Assembly (NCBI GenBank): GCA_005768725.1
Contig: VAFM01000001.1
Span: forward strand, 682,001-746,000
Direction of reading: 5' to 3'
From: Blastochloris viridis
Lineage (GTDB): Bacteria; Pseudomonadota; Alphaproteobacteria; UBA2136; UBA6156
DNA: 64,000 bases
Shown: in pieces, positions 30,667 to 39,960 of the stretch
How the letters are laid out: each line of letters begins with the position of its first letter
Numbering within the stretch: the stretch's first letter is position 1
Made by a program: the position numbers and the translations under genes
The notes under the pieces: model-generated
The model's database searches: none
Told to the model about the DNA's origin: nothing
The model's input: the letters and a program-made list of their open reading frames with translations, nothing else

Positions 30667-32076
30667 CTATACGCGCCTCCAGGTTTGGCCGTTGGGGCCG
30701 TCTTCGACGATGATGCCATGCTCATTTTTCAGTACGTCGCGGAGACGGTCGGATTCGGCCCAGTCTTTGGATGCGCGGGCGGCTATGCGGGCGTCCAATA
30801 ACGCTGTTTCATTTTCCGAAGCAACCTGCTCTGTGGTAGCAAATTCAATACCTAAAAGCTCTAATGCACCTCGCTTTTGAGCGGGAGAAAGTTCCTCGAT
30901 AATTGCCAATGCACGTGCGGTATCAAGATCATCAGTCAATACATTTAGAAGAGCATCTGCGCCTGCAACATCGGCTTCGACACCTTCCAACTGATTACGC
31001 CAACGTTTGATACGATTTTCAACTGCGGTTAACGCCTCATCAGAATAATCCACCGGTTTACGGTAGTGCGTTTGCAGCAGCCAGAGGCGGATCGCTTCCG
31101 GGCTGTACTTTTTCAGCGCGTCTTCTACCAGAATAAAGTTGTTGAGCGACTTCGACATTTTCTGGCCTTCTACGGTCAGGAAGGCGACGTGCATCCAGAC
31201 ACTGCTCATCACGCATTCGGGGTGGAAGGCTTCGGTCTGCGCGATCTCGCAACTGTGGTGCGGGAAGGCCAGATCTTCGCCGCCGCCGTGCAGGTCGAAC
31301 AGCGCGCTGTCGCCCTTTTTGTACTTGGTGCCAAGCAGTTGCTCGCTCATCACTGAGCATTCGATGTGCCAGCCGGGACGGCCCGGCGCCTCAAATCCTT
31401 CAAAGGTCGCGCCGAGTTCACGCGGCAAAAACGCTTGCTCTAGTTTGGTGGCGGACTTGCTGTTGGCTTTCCAGATGGGGAAGTCGCGCGTATCGCGTTT
31501 CTCGGCGTCTTCTTCCACACGAGCCTGCAGGTTGTCGAACGTGCGGCGGGCGATGTGACCAAAGGCCTGGTGCGGCGCCCCCAGTTTTTCAAATTCCGGC
31601 ACCGAGAGCATGACATCTCCGCTGGCGGTGACATACGCCGAACCCTTTTCCAGCAACCCGTTCACCATGGCCACGATCTCGCGCATGTAGTCGCTGACGC
31701 GCGGTTTCTGTTTGCGCGGTAAATCCAGCACGTTCATGCGCGCCATATCGCGCTCGAAGATGCCGATGAATTCGTCCGACAACGCAAAGGGATCGATCCC
31801 CTTCTCGGCCGCGCGCTGCACGATCTTGTCGTCTATATCGGTATAGTTACGCACGTACTCCACCTTGTTGGGATAGATGTGGCGCAGCAGGCGGTAGAGT
31901 ACATCGAACACCACGATGGTGCGCAGGTTGCCGATGTGGGCGTAGTCGTACGGCGTTATACCGCAGACATACATACGCACGCTCTGCACGTTGCCGTCGG
32001 CATCGATGTCGAGCGGTTTGAACTCCTGCTTGTCGCGCGTGAGGGTGTTATAGAGCTTGAGTTTAGCGTGGGTCAT
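30667..32076 (-). CDS. cysS: Cysteinyl-tRNA synthetase
   Basis: 469 residues, class I synthetase of normal length. The HIGH-equivalent HIGN is at 47-50 next to the zinc ligand Cys38 (YVCGITPYDYAHIG); the second position of the usual GPT is Ile here. Further Zn ligands are Cys240 (WHIECS) and the His/Glu group at DLAFPHHSCE. The KMSKS loop is at 306-310. It charges tRNA-Cys. The stop is followed by ygjV and sufE, linking Cys use to sulfur metabolism. A TAGGAT box 6 bases before the ATG overlaps an AGGA site, so the leader type is unclear. Confidence 0.96.
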   Translation of the reverse strand: MTHAKLKLYNTLTRDKQEFKPLDIDADGNVQSVRMYVCGITPYDYAHIGNLRTIVVFDVLYRLLRHIYPNKVEYVRNYTDIDDKIVQRAAEKGIDPFALSDEFIGIFERDMARMNVLDLPRKQKPRVSDYMREIVAMVNGLLEKGSAYVTASGDVMLSVPEFEKLGAPHQAFGHIARRTFDNLQARVEEDAEKRDTRDFPIWKANSKSATKLEQAFLPRELGATFEGFEAPGRPGWHIECSVMSEQLLGTKYKKGDSALFDLHGGGEDLAFPHHSCEIAQTEAFHPECVMSSVWMHVAFLTVEGQKMSKSLNNFILVEDALKKYSPEAIRLWLLQTHYRKPVDYSDEALTAVENRIKRWRNQLEGVEADVAGADALLNVLTDDLDTARALAIIEELSPAQKRGALELLGIEFATTEQVASENETALLDARIAARASKDWAESDRLRDVLKNEHGIIVEDGPNGQTWRRV

Positions 32077-32103
32077 GGGTGTATCCTAGGTGAAAATCGG
32101 GGA

Positions 32104-32146
32104 AAGCAAAAGCAGGCCTGTACCCGAAATCTCTTCAGGTACAGGC
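32104..32146 (-). terminator. Hairpin terminator behind secA
   Basis: GCCTGTACC/GGTACAGGC stem on the minus strand followed by a T-rich tail (CTGCTTTTGCTTT), between secA and cysS. Confidence 0.65.
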
Positions 32147-32209
32147 TATTTACAGCAAACCGTAAACATACGCGTCATAACCATCATGCGAGCCCGTTTT
32201 TGCCAGCTG

Positions 32210-34927
32210 TTAGGCGGCGCGGGAGACGCTCTTGATGCGGGCAACGCTGCCGTGGCAGGCCTTGAAGCGCTCGCCACTACCACACGGGCACGGAGCATTA
32301 CGCGGAATACGGCCATCCAGCGGGTTCAGGTCGTCCCAGCTCGCTACACCAAAGGCCTGCGGCGTGATGCCACCGGCTTGCTGCGACGCGGGGACATCCT
32401 GCGTGATGGGCCCCTGCTCGCTCGGGCCGCTCATCTCGGTCGGCTGGGCGGTCAGGCCTTGCGGCTCGGGGGCATCTTCCACCAGTTGCACGCGGCTGAG
32501 GATGCTGACGGTCTCCTGCTTTGTGGCGGCCAGCAGGTCTTCGAACAGCATGTAGCTTTCGCGGGCGTACTCGTTGAGCGGATCTTTCTGGGCATAACCG
32601 CGCAGGCCGATGCCCTTACGGAGCATATCCAGCGCCTGCAGGTGCTGGCGCCAGAGGCGGTCCAGCGTTTGCAGCAGAACGGATTTTTCAATGCTGTTGA
32701 GCACGTGCGGCTGGAACGGCTCAGTACGCTGTTTCCAGCTTTCTTCTACTGCCTTGTGGCAGTGCTCGGCGATGGATTCGGCACCGACATCGGCGTCCTT
32801 CAGCCACTGTTCGACCGGCAGGGTGAGGTTGAAGATACGGCTCAGACCTTCGGTCAGAACATCCGGCTGCCATTGCTCCGGCAGGGCGCCCTGCGGGAAG
32901 GCCTTTTGCAGCAGGCTGTCGAGAATTTCGGCGCGGAAGTCGAGAATGGTCTCGTTCAGGTCTTCACTGAAGAGAATGGTCGTGCGCTGATCGTAGACCA
33001 CCTTACGCTGGTCGTTCAGCACTTCGTCGTACTTCAGGATGTTCTTGCGCAGGTCGAAGTTAAGGGCTTCGATCTTGTTCTGGGCGTTTTCGATGCTCTT
33101 GCTGACGATGCCCATCTGCACGGCGTCGTCTTCCGGCACATTGAGGCGGGCCAGCAGACCTTCGATATTCGGTACAAAACGCTTGATGAGATCATCCTGC
33201 ATGGACAGATAGAAGACGGAGGCACCGACGTCGCCCTGGCGGCCGCTACGGCCACGCAGCTGGTTGTCGATACGGCGGGATTCGTGGCGCTCGGTCCCCA
33301 GAACCTTAAGGCCACCGGCGGCCATCACTTCTTCGTGCTCTTTCTTGTAGGCGGCGCGGATACGTTCGGCATCGGCTTCATCCTTGGCTTCGGCCAGCAG
33401 CAGGTCGATGTTACCGCCCAGCTTGATGTCGGTTCCGCGGCCCGCCATGTTGGTGGCGATGGTCACGGCACCCTTGCGGCCAGCTTGGGAAATAATACCG
33501 GCTTCCTGCTCGTGGTAGCGGGCGTTGAGCACGTTGTGCTTGATGCCGGCGGCGGTAAGGGCAGCGGACAGTTCTTCGGAACGCTCGATGGTAGTGGTAC
33601 CGACCAGAACCGGCTGGCCCTTCTGTTGCGATTCCTGAATATCCTTCACGATCGCCTTCATCTTGCCCTTGCGGCTGGGGTAGATGATATCAGCGAAGTC
33701 TTTGCGCTGAACCGGGTTGTTGGTCGGGATGACCATCACCGGCAGGCGGTAGATGTTCTCGAACTCTTCCGCTTCGGTGGCGGCAGTACCGGTCATACCC
33801 GAGAGCTTTTCGTACAGGCGGAAATAGTTCTGGAAGGTGATGCTGGCCAGTGTCTGGTTTTCCTGCTTGATGTCGACGCCTTCCTTGGCTTCGATCGCCT
33901 GGTGCAGACCATCAGACAGGCGGCGGCCAGCCATCATACGGCCAGTGAATTCATCGATCAGCACGACTTCGCCGTCCTTCACGATGTACTCGGCATCCTT
34001 ATGGAACAGGGTGTGGGCGCGCAGAGCCTGGTTGACGTGGTGCACCAGTGAGATGTTGTGCACGTCGTACAGGTTGTCGTCTTCGTTCAGCAGGCTCTTG
34101 GCACGCAGGAAGGCTTCGGCCTTGTCGGTACCTTCTTCGGTCAGGTGGGCGCTGCGCTGCTTTTCGTCCAGTTCGTAGTCTTCGCCGTGCTTGAGGCTCG
34201 GAATGAGGTCGTTAATGGCGATGTAAAGGTCGGTCTTGTCGTCGGACGGGCCGGAGATGATCAGCGGCGTACGGGCTTCATCGATCAGAATGCTGTCCAC
34301 TTCGTCGACGATCGCATAGTGCAGCGGACGCTGAACCAGTTGCTGCGGGCTGAGCACCATGTGGTCGCGCAGATAGTCGAAGCCGAGCTCGTTGTTGGTG
34401 GCGTAGGTAACGTCGGCGGCGTAGGCCTCCTTGCGCTCGTCCGGGCTTTGGCCGTGGTAAATGGCGGCGGTGGTCATACCCAACTGGGTAAATACCTGAC
34501 CCATCCAGGCGGCGTCACGCTTGGCGAGGTAATCGTTCACGGTCACCACGTGCACGCCCTTGCCGGACAGTGCATTGAGGTAAGCGGCAAAGGTGGCTAC
34601 GAGAGTTTTCCCTTCACCGGTCTTCATTTCGGCAATCTTGCCGAAGTGGAGCGAGAGACCACCCAGAATCTGTACATCGAACGCACGCAGGCCCAGCGCA
34701 CGCTTGGCCCCTTCCCGTACGGCGGCAAAGGCTTGCGGGATCAGGCTGTCCAGCTTGGCGCCTTGATCGAGTTGCGCGCGCAGCTCGGCCGTTACGGCCG
34801 CCAACTGCTCATCGGTTTTGGCCTGCATCTCGGCCTCAAGGGCGGCGATCTTCGGCAAATAGGGCTGCATCTCCTTCAGGAAACGGGTGGAAGGAGTACC
34901 AAACAAAGAACTGACAAAATTCAACAT
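32210..34927 (-). CDS. secA: SecA, preprotein translocase ATPase
   Basis: 905 residues. Walker A MKTGEGKT is at 101-108 and Walker B IVDEVDSILIDEARTP follows; the DEAD-type helicase motifs include TNMAGRGTDI and the arginine-finger region RRIDNQLRGRSGRQGD. A C-terminal Pro/Gln-rich linker leads to the zinc motif CPCGSGERFKACHG that binds SecB or phospholipid. It drives export through SecYEG. Adjacent genes encode an M23 peptidase and a parvulin lipoprotein, so envelope functions cluster here. Its promoter implies a leaderless message. Confidence 0.97.
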   Translation of the reverse strand: MLNFVSSLFGTPSTRFLKEMQPYLPKIAALEAEMQAKTDEQLAAVTAELRAQLDQGAKLDSLIPQAFAAVREGAKRALGLRAFDVQILGGLSLHFGKIAEMKTGEGKTLVATFAAYLNALSGKGVHVVTVNDYLAKRDAAWMGQVFTQLGMTTAAIYHGQSPDERKEAYAADVTYATNNELGFDYLRDHMVLSPQQLVQRPLHYAIVDEVDSILIDEARTPLIISGPSDDKTDLYIAINDLIPSLKHGEDYELDEKQRSAHLTEEGTDKAEAFLRAKSLLNEDDNLYDVHNISLVHHVNQALRAHTLFHKDAEYIVKDGEVVLIDEFTGRMMAGRRLSDGLHQAIEAKEGVDIKQENQTLASITFQNYFRLYEKLSGMTGTAATEAEEFENIYRLPVMVIPTNNPVQRKDFADIIYPSRKGKMKAIVKDIQESQQKGQPVLVGTTTIERSEELSAALTAAGIKHNVLNARYHEQEAGIISQAGRKGAVTIATNMAGRGTDIKLGGNIDLLLAEAKDEADAERIRAAYKKEHEEVMAAGGLKVLGTERHESRRIDNQLRGRSGRQGDVGASVFYLSMQDDLIKRFVPNIEGLLARLNVPEDDAVQMGIVSKSIENAQNKIEALNFDLRKNILKYDEVLNDQRKVVYDQRTTILFSEDLNETILDFRAEILDSLLQKAFPQGALPEQWQPDVLTEGLSRIFNLTLPVEQWLKDADVGAESIAEHCHKAVEESWKQRTEPFQPHVLNSIEKSVLLQTLDRLWRQHLQALDMLRKGIGLRGYAQKDPLNEYARESYMLFEDLLAATKQETVSILSRVQLVEDAPEPQGLTAQPTEMSGPSEQGPITQDVPASQQAGGITPQAFGVASWDDLNPLDGRIPRNAPCPCGSGERFKACHGSVARIKSVSRAA

Positions 34928-34933
34928 GGGCGC

Positions 34934-34962
34934 ACCATAGTACCAGTTTGCCGTTTGGCCAA
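34934..34962 (-). promoter_or_regulatory. Promoter of secA, leaderless type
   Basis: TTGGCC, 17-base spacer, TATGGT; the -10 ends 6 bases before the secA ATG and no Shine-Dalgarno could be in the message. Confidence 0.65.
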
Positions 34963-35048
34963 GGGGATACGTGCAGGAATTGTGAAACTCCCGTTAAGAC
35001 ACCCGCAAAAACTGCTGTTTTTCGGAGCAAACGCCGCTTTCAGCAGAC

Positions 35049-36125
35049 TTACTTGCGGGCCGACCTGTTCTGACGCTTGTAATCGGCCAGCAGCTCATCG
35101 CCACGGCCGGATCTGGCCATCTGCAGCACCTGGTCGCGGGTATCCTTAATAAAGGCCAGCGGGTTCAGCACATTGCCGTCTTTGCGCACCTCAAAGTGCA
35201 AGTGAGACCCGGTACTGCGGCCGGTGGAGCCCATCAGCGCCACAAGGTCGCCCGCATTCACCACGTCACCTTCCTTCACGGTACCGCGGGTCAAGTGCCC
35301 GTAGCGGGTGGTAAAGCCGTTCTCATGCTTCACTTCCACAAGGTTACCATACCCCATACGCCAGCCAACGAACGTCACGGTTCCATCGGCGGCGGCAATA
35401 ATCGGCGAACCCATGCGGTCGGCAATATCCATACCACCGTGCCATTTACGGGTTTTGCGGAAGGGGTCGGAGCGCCAGCCAAACGGCGAACTCAAGCGAT
35501 AGGTATCGGTAATAACCGGCCACAGGTACGGAATACCACCACCGGAACCTGCACCAAGGCTGTTACGGATCGCCATAGCGAGCGAGGTTTCCAGAGCAAT
35601 TTCGGCAAAGTCAGCCTTTTCGGTCAGGCTGGTGACCTGCATGCGCACATCTTCCATGCTGGGAATCGTCGACATCGGCGGAAGCTCTTCGGGTCCACCA
35701 CGGCCACCTTCATCCGGAATACCTTCTTCGGTCTCGTAGTCGACGGTACCGGAGACATCAATAATCGTTCCTTCGGCCTTCAGCTTATTACCAAGGGCAT
35801 CAAAGCGGTCCAGACGCGCCTGCAATACACCCAGCTGCTGGGCAATCGTGCGCATCTGCTCGCGCTCGGCGTCGCGCTGCGAGCGCAGCTCGGCAATCAT
35901 ATCCAAGTAGTACTTCACTTCGGTATTACCTGTCAGCGTGGCGGTCAGACGGGCACCGGCAAGGTCGCCTGCCAGAACCATCCCCAGCCAGCCGGATACC
36001 GCAAACAGGGCGGCACAGATAAGCCACGCCGAACGCACACGGAACGTGTGCAGATTGCCGGTATCGGTCAACGCAACGGTCAACGTCAGACGGTGGTTCA
36101 GCAACTGGCGGATGCGCGGTAACAT
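35049..36125 (-). CDS. M23 family peptidase, probable envelope murein endopeptidase
   Basis: 358 residues. A short cytoplasmic basic N-terminus is followed by one membrane helix (about 33-52), then a coiled-coil stretch (about 72-116) and an acidic linker. The C-terminal LytM domain has the zinc-binding HGGMDI and HLHFEV motifs and a GYGNLVEVKHENGFTTRYGHL core. All zinc ligands look intact, so it is likely active on peptidoglycan cross-links or an activator-regulated hydrolase. An M23 gene next to secA also occurs in gammaproteobacteria. Confidence 0.92.
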   Translation of the reverse strand: MLPRIRQLLNHRLTLTVALTDTGNLHTFRVRSAWLICAALFAVSGWLGMVLAGDLAGARLTATLTGNTEVKYYLDMIAELRSQRDAEREQMRTIAQQLGVLQARLDRFDALGNKLKAEGTIIDVSGTVDYETEEGIPDEGGRGGPEELPPMSTIPSMEDVRMQVTSLTEKADFAEIALETSLAMAIRNSLGAGSGGGIPYLWPVITDTYRLSSPFGWRSDPFRKTRKWHGGMDIADRMGSPIIAAADGTVTFVGWRMGYGNLVEVKHENGFTTRYGHLTRGTVKEGDVVNAGDLVALMGSTGRSTGSHLHFEVRKDGNVLNPLAFIKDTRDQVLQMARSGRGDELLADYKRQNRSARK

Positions 36126-36321
36126 AGATTTTTAGACTGCGGTGGAGACACGGATTTGGTCAAGCAGAACAACCCCGTCCACCCTATATCGGTGCGGGTT
36201 TTTGCAGCAGCGGGCTTGCATTGTGGTCACGGTGGGCGCATGGTTAGGCCAATTGGGGGCAAGGTGTCAACCTTACATATTTGCTTGCCAACAAGTTTTA
36301 TCAATAACAAAGGGATGAACA

Positions 36322-37212
36322 ATGACCTTGGTACTCCGTAAAGGGCTTCTCGCCGTTGTAGCTGCCAGCGCTTTGGCTCTTGCTGCCTGTGGTGGTGGTG
36401 ATAAAGATGAACAAACCGGCGCGACGCTGGCCAGCGTAAACGGTGCTGCCGTTAAGGAAAGCCGCGTTGACGAACAACTAAGCCAGATCCCGGCTGCTCT
36501 GATGCAAGGCCGCGAAGCCGACGTCAAGCGCCAGATCCTTGACCGCGTTATTGACCAAGAACTGGTTGCCCAGGAAGCCAAGCGCCTGAAGATCACCAGC
36601 GATGAAGAGTACAAGAAGCAACTTGCCCTGGTGGAAAACCAACTGCAGGCCAACTTCGTGATCGCCAAAAAGGTAAGCGAAACCCTGACCACCGAAGCCC
36701 TGAAGCAAGCCTACGAAGCCAGCAAGGCCAATAACACCTTCCCGGCAGTCAAGGCCAGCCACATTCTGGTACCGACCGAATCTGAAGCCAACGCCCTGCT
36801 CGCCCAGGTGAACAAGGACAACTTTGCCGAGATGGCCAAGAAGTTCAGCAAGGGCCCGAGCGCCCAACAAGGTGGCGAACTCGGCTGGTTCCGTCGCGAA
36901 GCGATGATCCCGGAATTCGCCTCTGTTGCCTTTAACACCCCGGTCGGCACCGTTGCCAAAACCCCGGTGAAGACCCAGTTCGGCTGGCACGTGATTCTGG
37001 TTGAAGACCGCAATGACAAGTACACCCCGCCGTTCGAGCAAATGGAACAGCAACTGCGTCAGGAAATGTCTCAGCAAGTTGTGCAAGGCTACCTCGCCGA
37101 CCTGCGTAAGAACGCCACCATCACCTACGCCGATGGTGTCGCTCCGGCCGCTGACCAGACCGCTCCGGCTGCTGCGCCTGCCCAGCAAGCCGCCCCGGCT
37201 GCCGCCCAATAA
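36322..37212 (+). CDS. Parvulin-type peptidyl-prolyl isomerase lipoprotein
   Basis: 296 residues. The signal peptide ends in the lipobox LALAAC (Cys at about 23), so the protein is probably a periplasm-facing lipoprotein. A SurA/PrsA-like N-terminal helical region leads to one parvulin domain at about 140-240 (ASHILVPTESEA, KFSKGPSAQQGGELGWF, TPVKTQFGWHVILVEDR). The C-terminus is an Ala/Pro/Gln-rich disordered tail. It likely chaperones or isomerises outer membrane proteins and is divergent from the M23/secA pair. Its exact match to PrsA or EpsD-type PPIases cannot be settled here. Confidence 0.88.
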   Translation: MTLVLRKGLLAVVAASALALAACGGGDKDEQTGATLASVNGAAVKESRVDEQLSQIPAALMQGREADVKRQILDRVIDQELVAQEAKRLKITSDEEYKKQLALVENQLQANFVIAKKVSETLTTEALKQAYEASKANNTFPAVKASHILVPTESEANALLAQVNKDNFAEMAKKFSKGPSAQQGGELGWFRREAMIPEFASVAFNTPVGTVAKTPVKTQFGWHVILVEDRNDKYTPPFEQMEQQLRQEMSQQVVQGYLADLRKNATITYADGVAPAADQTAPAAAPAQQAAPAAAQ

Positions 37213-37226
37213 TATGGGTGAGCTTG

Positions 37227-37251
37227 AAACCGGCCTTCGGGCCGGTTTTTT
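37227..37251 (+). terminator. Terminator of the parvulin gene
   Basis: AACCGGCC/GGCCGGTT hairpin with a six-T tail. Confidence 0.85.
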
Positions 37252-37252
37252 G

Positions 37253-37281
37253 TTGGCCTTTCCGGACGTATTTTGTATGGT
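37253..37281 (+). promoter_or_regulatory. Promoter of the 55-codon gene at 37315
   Basis: TTGGCC, 17-base spacer, TATGGT, directly after the parvulin terminator, giving a leader of roughly 25 bases. Confidence 0.55.
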
Positions 37282-37314
37282 GAAGAGGACTTTCATCTGA
37301 CGAGAGGATTTGCA

Positions 37315-37482
37315 ATGCCCGACTCGCCGTATCGTTCTTCCCCCAACCCTTCTCCTATTCCGGCAGAAACTCCCACCAACGTGGTGCCTTTCAAGAAGGA
37401 AGAAACCACGCCTCACAGGCTGCATGATGCATGGACCGTCTATCCACCGACCTACATGACGTCATCCCGCCCTGTGCGTTGA
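37315..37482 (+). CDS. Small Pro-rich protein (55 residues)
   Basis: Starts at MPDSPYRSSPNPSP, with GAGAGGA 8 bases upstream, its own promoter and a terminator downstream, so it looks like a complete small transcription unit. The sequence is Pro/Ser/Thr-rich and probably unstructured, with one basic patch (VVPFKKEE). No family recognised. Confidence 0.5.
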   Translation: MPDSPYRSSPNPSPIPAETPTNVVPFKKEETTPHRLHDAWTVYPPTYMTSSRPVR

Positions 37483-37502
37483 AGCCATTCTGCATGTCTC
37501 TC

Positions 37503-37549
37503 AAAAAGAGAAAGCCGCATCCTTGAAGGGAAGCGGCTTTCTCTTTTTC
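37503..37549. terminator. Bidirectional terminator before murF
   Basis: Long GAGAAAGCCGC/GCGGCTTTCTC hairpin with A-run and T-run flanks, between the small Pro-rich gene and the murF stop. Confidence 0.85.
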
Positions 37550-37557
37550 GATAGCCT

Positions 37558-38934
37558 CTATTTTTGCAAATGTTCGGCCAGTCTGGAGGGAATCGCCGGT
37601 ACGTAGAGCATCTTCTTACTGCCCTTGAGCAGCACGGCATCGCCCGACTGCAAAACCTTACTAAAGGCCGCGATATCGAACTCGGAGGGATCTTCCACCC
37701 ACCCCAACTTTTTGTTGTCCGGCAGAGCGTCGTAAAGGTTCTTCATCAACGGGCCGATAGCGAAAACACCGTCCAGTTTCTCGGTATGAGACAGCAGGCT
37801 TTTGTGGTAGGCGGGTGCCTCCTTGCCCAGCTCCAGCATGTCGCCCAGCAACGCCAATTTACGGCCTTGCACGCTCTTTTGCGCAAGGCTTTGCAGGCCT
37901 GCGGTCATGCTGGCAGGGTTAGCATTGAAGGAGTCGTCGATCAGCGTAATACCCTTGTAGGTTTGCGCCACTCCGCGGCCCGCCATTTCACCTTCGTTGG
38001 GCAAGTTAGAGAGGGCCTTTTCGGCTGGGTAGCCTGCTGCTACCGCTGCCGCCAATGCGGCTGTGGCATTGTACATACGGTGCGGGGCGCCGTTGTGCAG
38101 GCGGCCTTCCAGCTTTTCGTTTTTTACCTTGAAGGTCACAAGGTAATCGTCGCCTTCGGTTTTATGGGTTAAAGCGCAGATATCAGCCCCATGACCAAAG
38201 GTCATCACGGTGCCATTCCAATTGGCCATGCCAATGTCGAGGTCATTCGGCACCACCAGCACGCCGCCTTTTTTCAGGCCTTCGGCAATCGAGAGCTTTT
38301 CGCGCGCAATCGCCTGCAGGCTGCCCAAATGCTCCAAGTGCACGGGGTGCACGTTCACCACCAGCGCGACATCGGGCTGGGTCAGCTCGCTGAGCCGCGC
38401 GATTTCGCCAGGGCGGTTCATACCCATTTCAATCACGGCATAGGGTGCGGTGCGCGGAATACGGCACAATGTGAGCGGCACACCCCAGAAGTTGTTGTAG
38501 CTACCGACACTGGCCGGTGCACCCAGCATAGCGGCCAGCATTTGTTTGGTGGTGGTTTTGCCGGCACTGCCGGTGAGGCCGATAACCTTGCCCTGAATAC
38601 GTTTGCGGCTGGCGCGGGCCAAGGCCCACAGGCCGTCCAGCAGGGTATCCTTCACCACAAACTGCGGGATGGCGAGTTCGGGGTCAGGCGTCGTCACAAC
38701 CGCCGCAACGGCGCCCTTCTCTTGCGCCATTTTCAGGAAGGCGTGACCATCGCCCGAGCTGGCAAAACTGCTGGTAAACCCACCGGACGGCTTACCCGCC
38801 AGCGCGATGAACAGATCGCCGGGCTGAAGAGTGCGGGTATCAATGCTGACGCCGGTGACGGGGGCGTCGGTACCTTGCAGCGGCACGTTCAGTGCGGTCG
38901 CGGCTTCAGAAAGAGTGAAGAGGATGTTGGACAT
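37558..38934 (-). CDS. murF: UDP-N-acetylmuramoyl-tripeptide--D-alanyl-D-alanine ligase
   Basis: 458 residues of normal length. The N-terminal uridine-binding domain has VSIDTRTLQPGDLFIAL. The central ATPase has GLTGSAGKTTTKQM and YAVIEMGMNRPGEIARL, and the C-terminal domain ITLIDDSFNANPASM. It adds D-Ala-D-Ala to the UDP-MurNAc tripeptide in the cytoplasm. Usually murF lies within the dcw cluster; here it is alone, away from murE and mraY. Its promoter implies the message starts at or next to the ATG. Confidence 0.95.
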   Translation of the reverse strand: MSNILFTLSEAATALNVPLQGTDAPVTGVSIDTRTLQPGDLFIALAGKPSGGFTSSFASSGDGHAFLKMAQEKGAVAAVVTTPDPELAIPQFVVKDTLLDGLWALARASRKRIQGKVIGLTGSAGKTTTKQMLAAMLGAPASVGSYNNFWGVPLTLCRIPRTAPYAVIEMGMNRPGEIARLSELTQPDVALVVNVHPVHLEHLGSLQAIAREKLSIAEGLKKGGVLVVPNDLDIGMANWNGTVMTFGHGADICALTHKTEGDDYLVTFKVKNEKLEGRLHNGAPHRMYNATAALAAAVAAGYPAEKALSNLPNEGEMAGRGVAQTYKGITLIDDSFNANPASMTAGLQSLAQKSVQGRKLALLGDMLELGKEAPAYHKSLLSHTEKLDGVFAIGPLMKNLYDALPDNKKLGWVEDPSEFDIAAFSKVLQSGDAVLLKGSKKMLYVPAIPSRLAEHLQK

Positions 38935-38941
38935 GGCAGAA

Positions 38942-38970
38942 AACCTACCAGAAAGCCGTGCAAATGCAAA
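38942..38970 (-). promoter_or_regulatory. Promoter of murF, leaderless type
   Basis: TTTGCA or TTGCAT with a 16-17 base spacer to TAGGTT; the -10 ends 7 bases before the ATG. Confidence 0.5.
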
Positions 38971-39047
38971 TGGTGCGCCCGGCAGGGATCGAACCTGCGA
39001 CCGACAGCTTAGAAGGCTGTTGCTCTAATCCGCTGAGCTACGGGCGC
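38971..39047 (-). tRNA. tRNA-Arg (anticodon TCT)
   Basis: A 77-base cloverleaf with encoded CCA. Acceptor GCGCCCG pairs with CGGGCGC, the anticodon loop is CTTCTAA and the T-loop is TTCGATC. Confidence 0.96.
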
Positions 39048-39057
39048 GCCCAGATGT

Positions 39058-39086
39058 GTATTACAGAGTTATTTACGGATGCGCAA
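39058..39086 (-). promoter_or_regulatory. Promoter of tRNA-Arg
   Basis: TTGCGC, 17-base spacer, TAATAC, overlapping the end of the HAD gene; 10 bases from the tRNA. Confidence 0.65.
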
Positions 39087-39686
39087 CAGGCGCAATGCCT
39101 TACGCCGCGGGGTATCCAGCTCCCAGATGACATTGCCGAGCTGTGTAGCCCCTGCCCGCACCTTTTTGTTGTTACCGATCACCAAGGCGTAGCGGCCTTC
39201 CTTCCACACGTGCAGGTCGTCGGTGGAGTTGCCGATGTAATCGAATTTCTTGACCCCCCAACGCTCTACCAGCGCCGCCGCCTTGCGTGGACCGGTAAGA
39301 TTGATGGCGGCGTTCTCGGTACCGACCACTTCGTAATCCAGGCCCTTGTCGGTAATGGCGCGCTTCACCAGTTTGGTGGTACTACCTGTCACTACAACCA
39401 CGGTACGGCCACGGGCTTTTTCCTGTGCAATCCGTTCCAGCACGCGCTCTTCCCATGGCAGTACCGGCACCCAGTCGTACTTTTCGGCCATCTGCTCCAG
39501 CGTGAGTTTCATCGCGGCACGGCCCTGTGTGATGTGCAACCAGATAAGCTTGACCAACAGCCACGGACGCGTGGTGAGCACCCACAACAGGCCTTCCAGC
39601 GTGAGATCGGACAGCTGCATGGTTCCGTCAAAATCCACGATGAGTGGGATGGAGAGGTCGTCCTGAGATTTCATAGATTCAGTCAT
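39069..39686 (-). CDS. HAD-family phosphatase
   Basis: 205 residues. The nucleophile motif is IVDFDGTMQ (DxDGT, residues about 17-22). Motif II is VVVVTGSTTKL, motif III Lys lies in the GPRKAAAL region, and motif IV is DYIGNSTDDLHVWKEG. A small helical cap (PWLLVKLIWLHITQGRAAMK) resembles the N-terminal HAD domain that is fused to UbiA-type prenyltransferases in other bacteria; here it stands alone. Substrate unknown; a phosphoester hydrolase acting on a lipid or sugar phosphate is a guess. Confidence 0.85.
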   Translation of the reverse strand: MTESMKSQDDLSIPLIVDFDGTMQLSDLTLEGLLWVLTTRPWLLVKLIWLHITQGRAAMKLTLEQMAEKYDWVPVLPWEERVLERIAQEKARGRTVVVVTGSTTKLVKRAITDKGLDYEVVGTENAAINLTGPRKAAALVERWGVKKFDYIGNSTDDLHVWKEGRYALVIGNNKKVRAGATQLGNVIWELDTPRRKALRLLRIRK

Positions 39687-39756
39687 GGATACTTCTATAC
39701 CAAAACAAACCCTTTGATGGGATCTTTAAATTTTTAATGCGGGGGATTTTTAAGAA

Positions 39757-39831
39757 TGGTGCTGCTGGGCAGGATTGAACTGCCGACCTCGTCATTACCA
39801 ATGACGCGCTCTACCACTGAGCTACAGCAGC
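39757..39831 (-). tRNA. tRNA-Thr (anticodon GGT)
   Basis: A 75-base cloverleaf with encoded CCA. Acceptor GCTGCTG pairs with CAGCAGC, the anticodon loop is TTGGTAA and the T-loop is TTCAATC. Confidence 0.96.
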
Positions 39832-39842
39832 GCACGGCGCAC

Positions 39843-39871
39843 GTTTAACTGTATTGCCCGCCCTTCGTCAA
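39843..39871 (-). promoter_or_regulatory. Promoter of tRNA-Thr
   Basis: TTGACG, 17-base spacer, TTAAAC on the minus strand, 12 bases upstream of the tRNA. Confidence 0.6.
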
Positions 39872-39924
39872 ATGGAAAAATGCAGTTTGCCTACAGAAAT
39901 ATCAAAGACGCCCCCAGATGTAAC

Positions 39925-39953
39925 TTGCAACACTGCCGCTAAAGCCTTACAAA
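39925..39953 (+). promoter_or_regulatory. Promoter of lysS, leaderless type
   Basis: TTGCAA, 17-base spacer, TACAAA, with the -10 ending 7 bases before the lysS ATG. Confidence 0.65.
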
Positions 39954-39960
39954 CAGGGCC

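Noticed and set aside
32090..34051. A 653-codon plus-strand open frame
   Set aside because: It is the antisense of secA, has a repetitive, non-homologous composition, and no ribosome-binding site; high-GC codon use leaves such shadows open.
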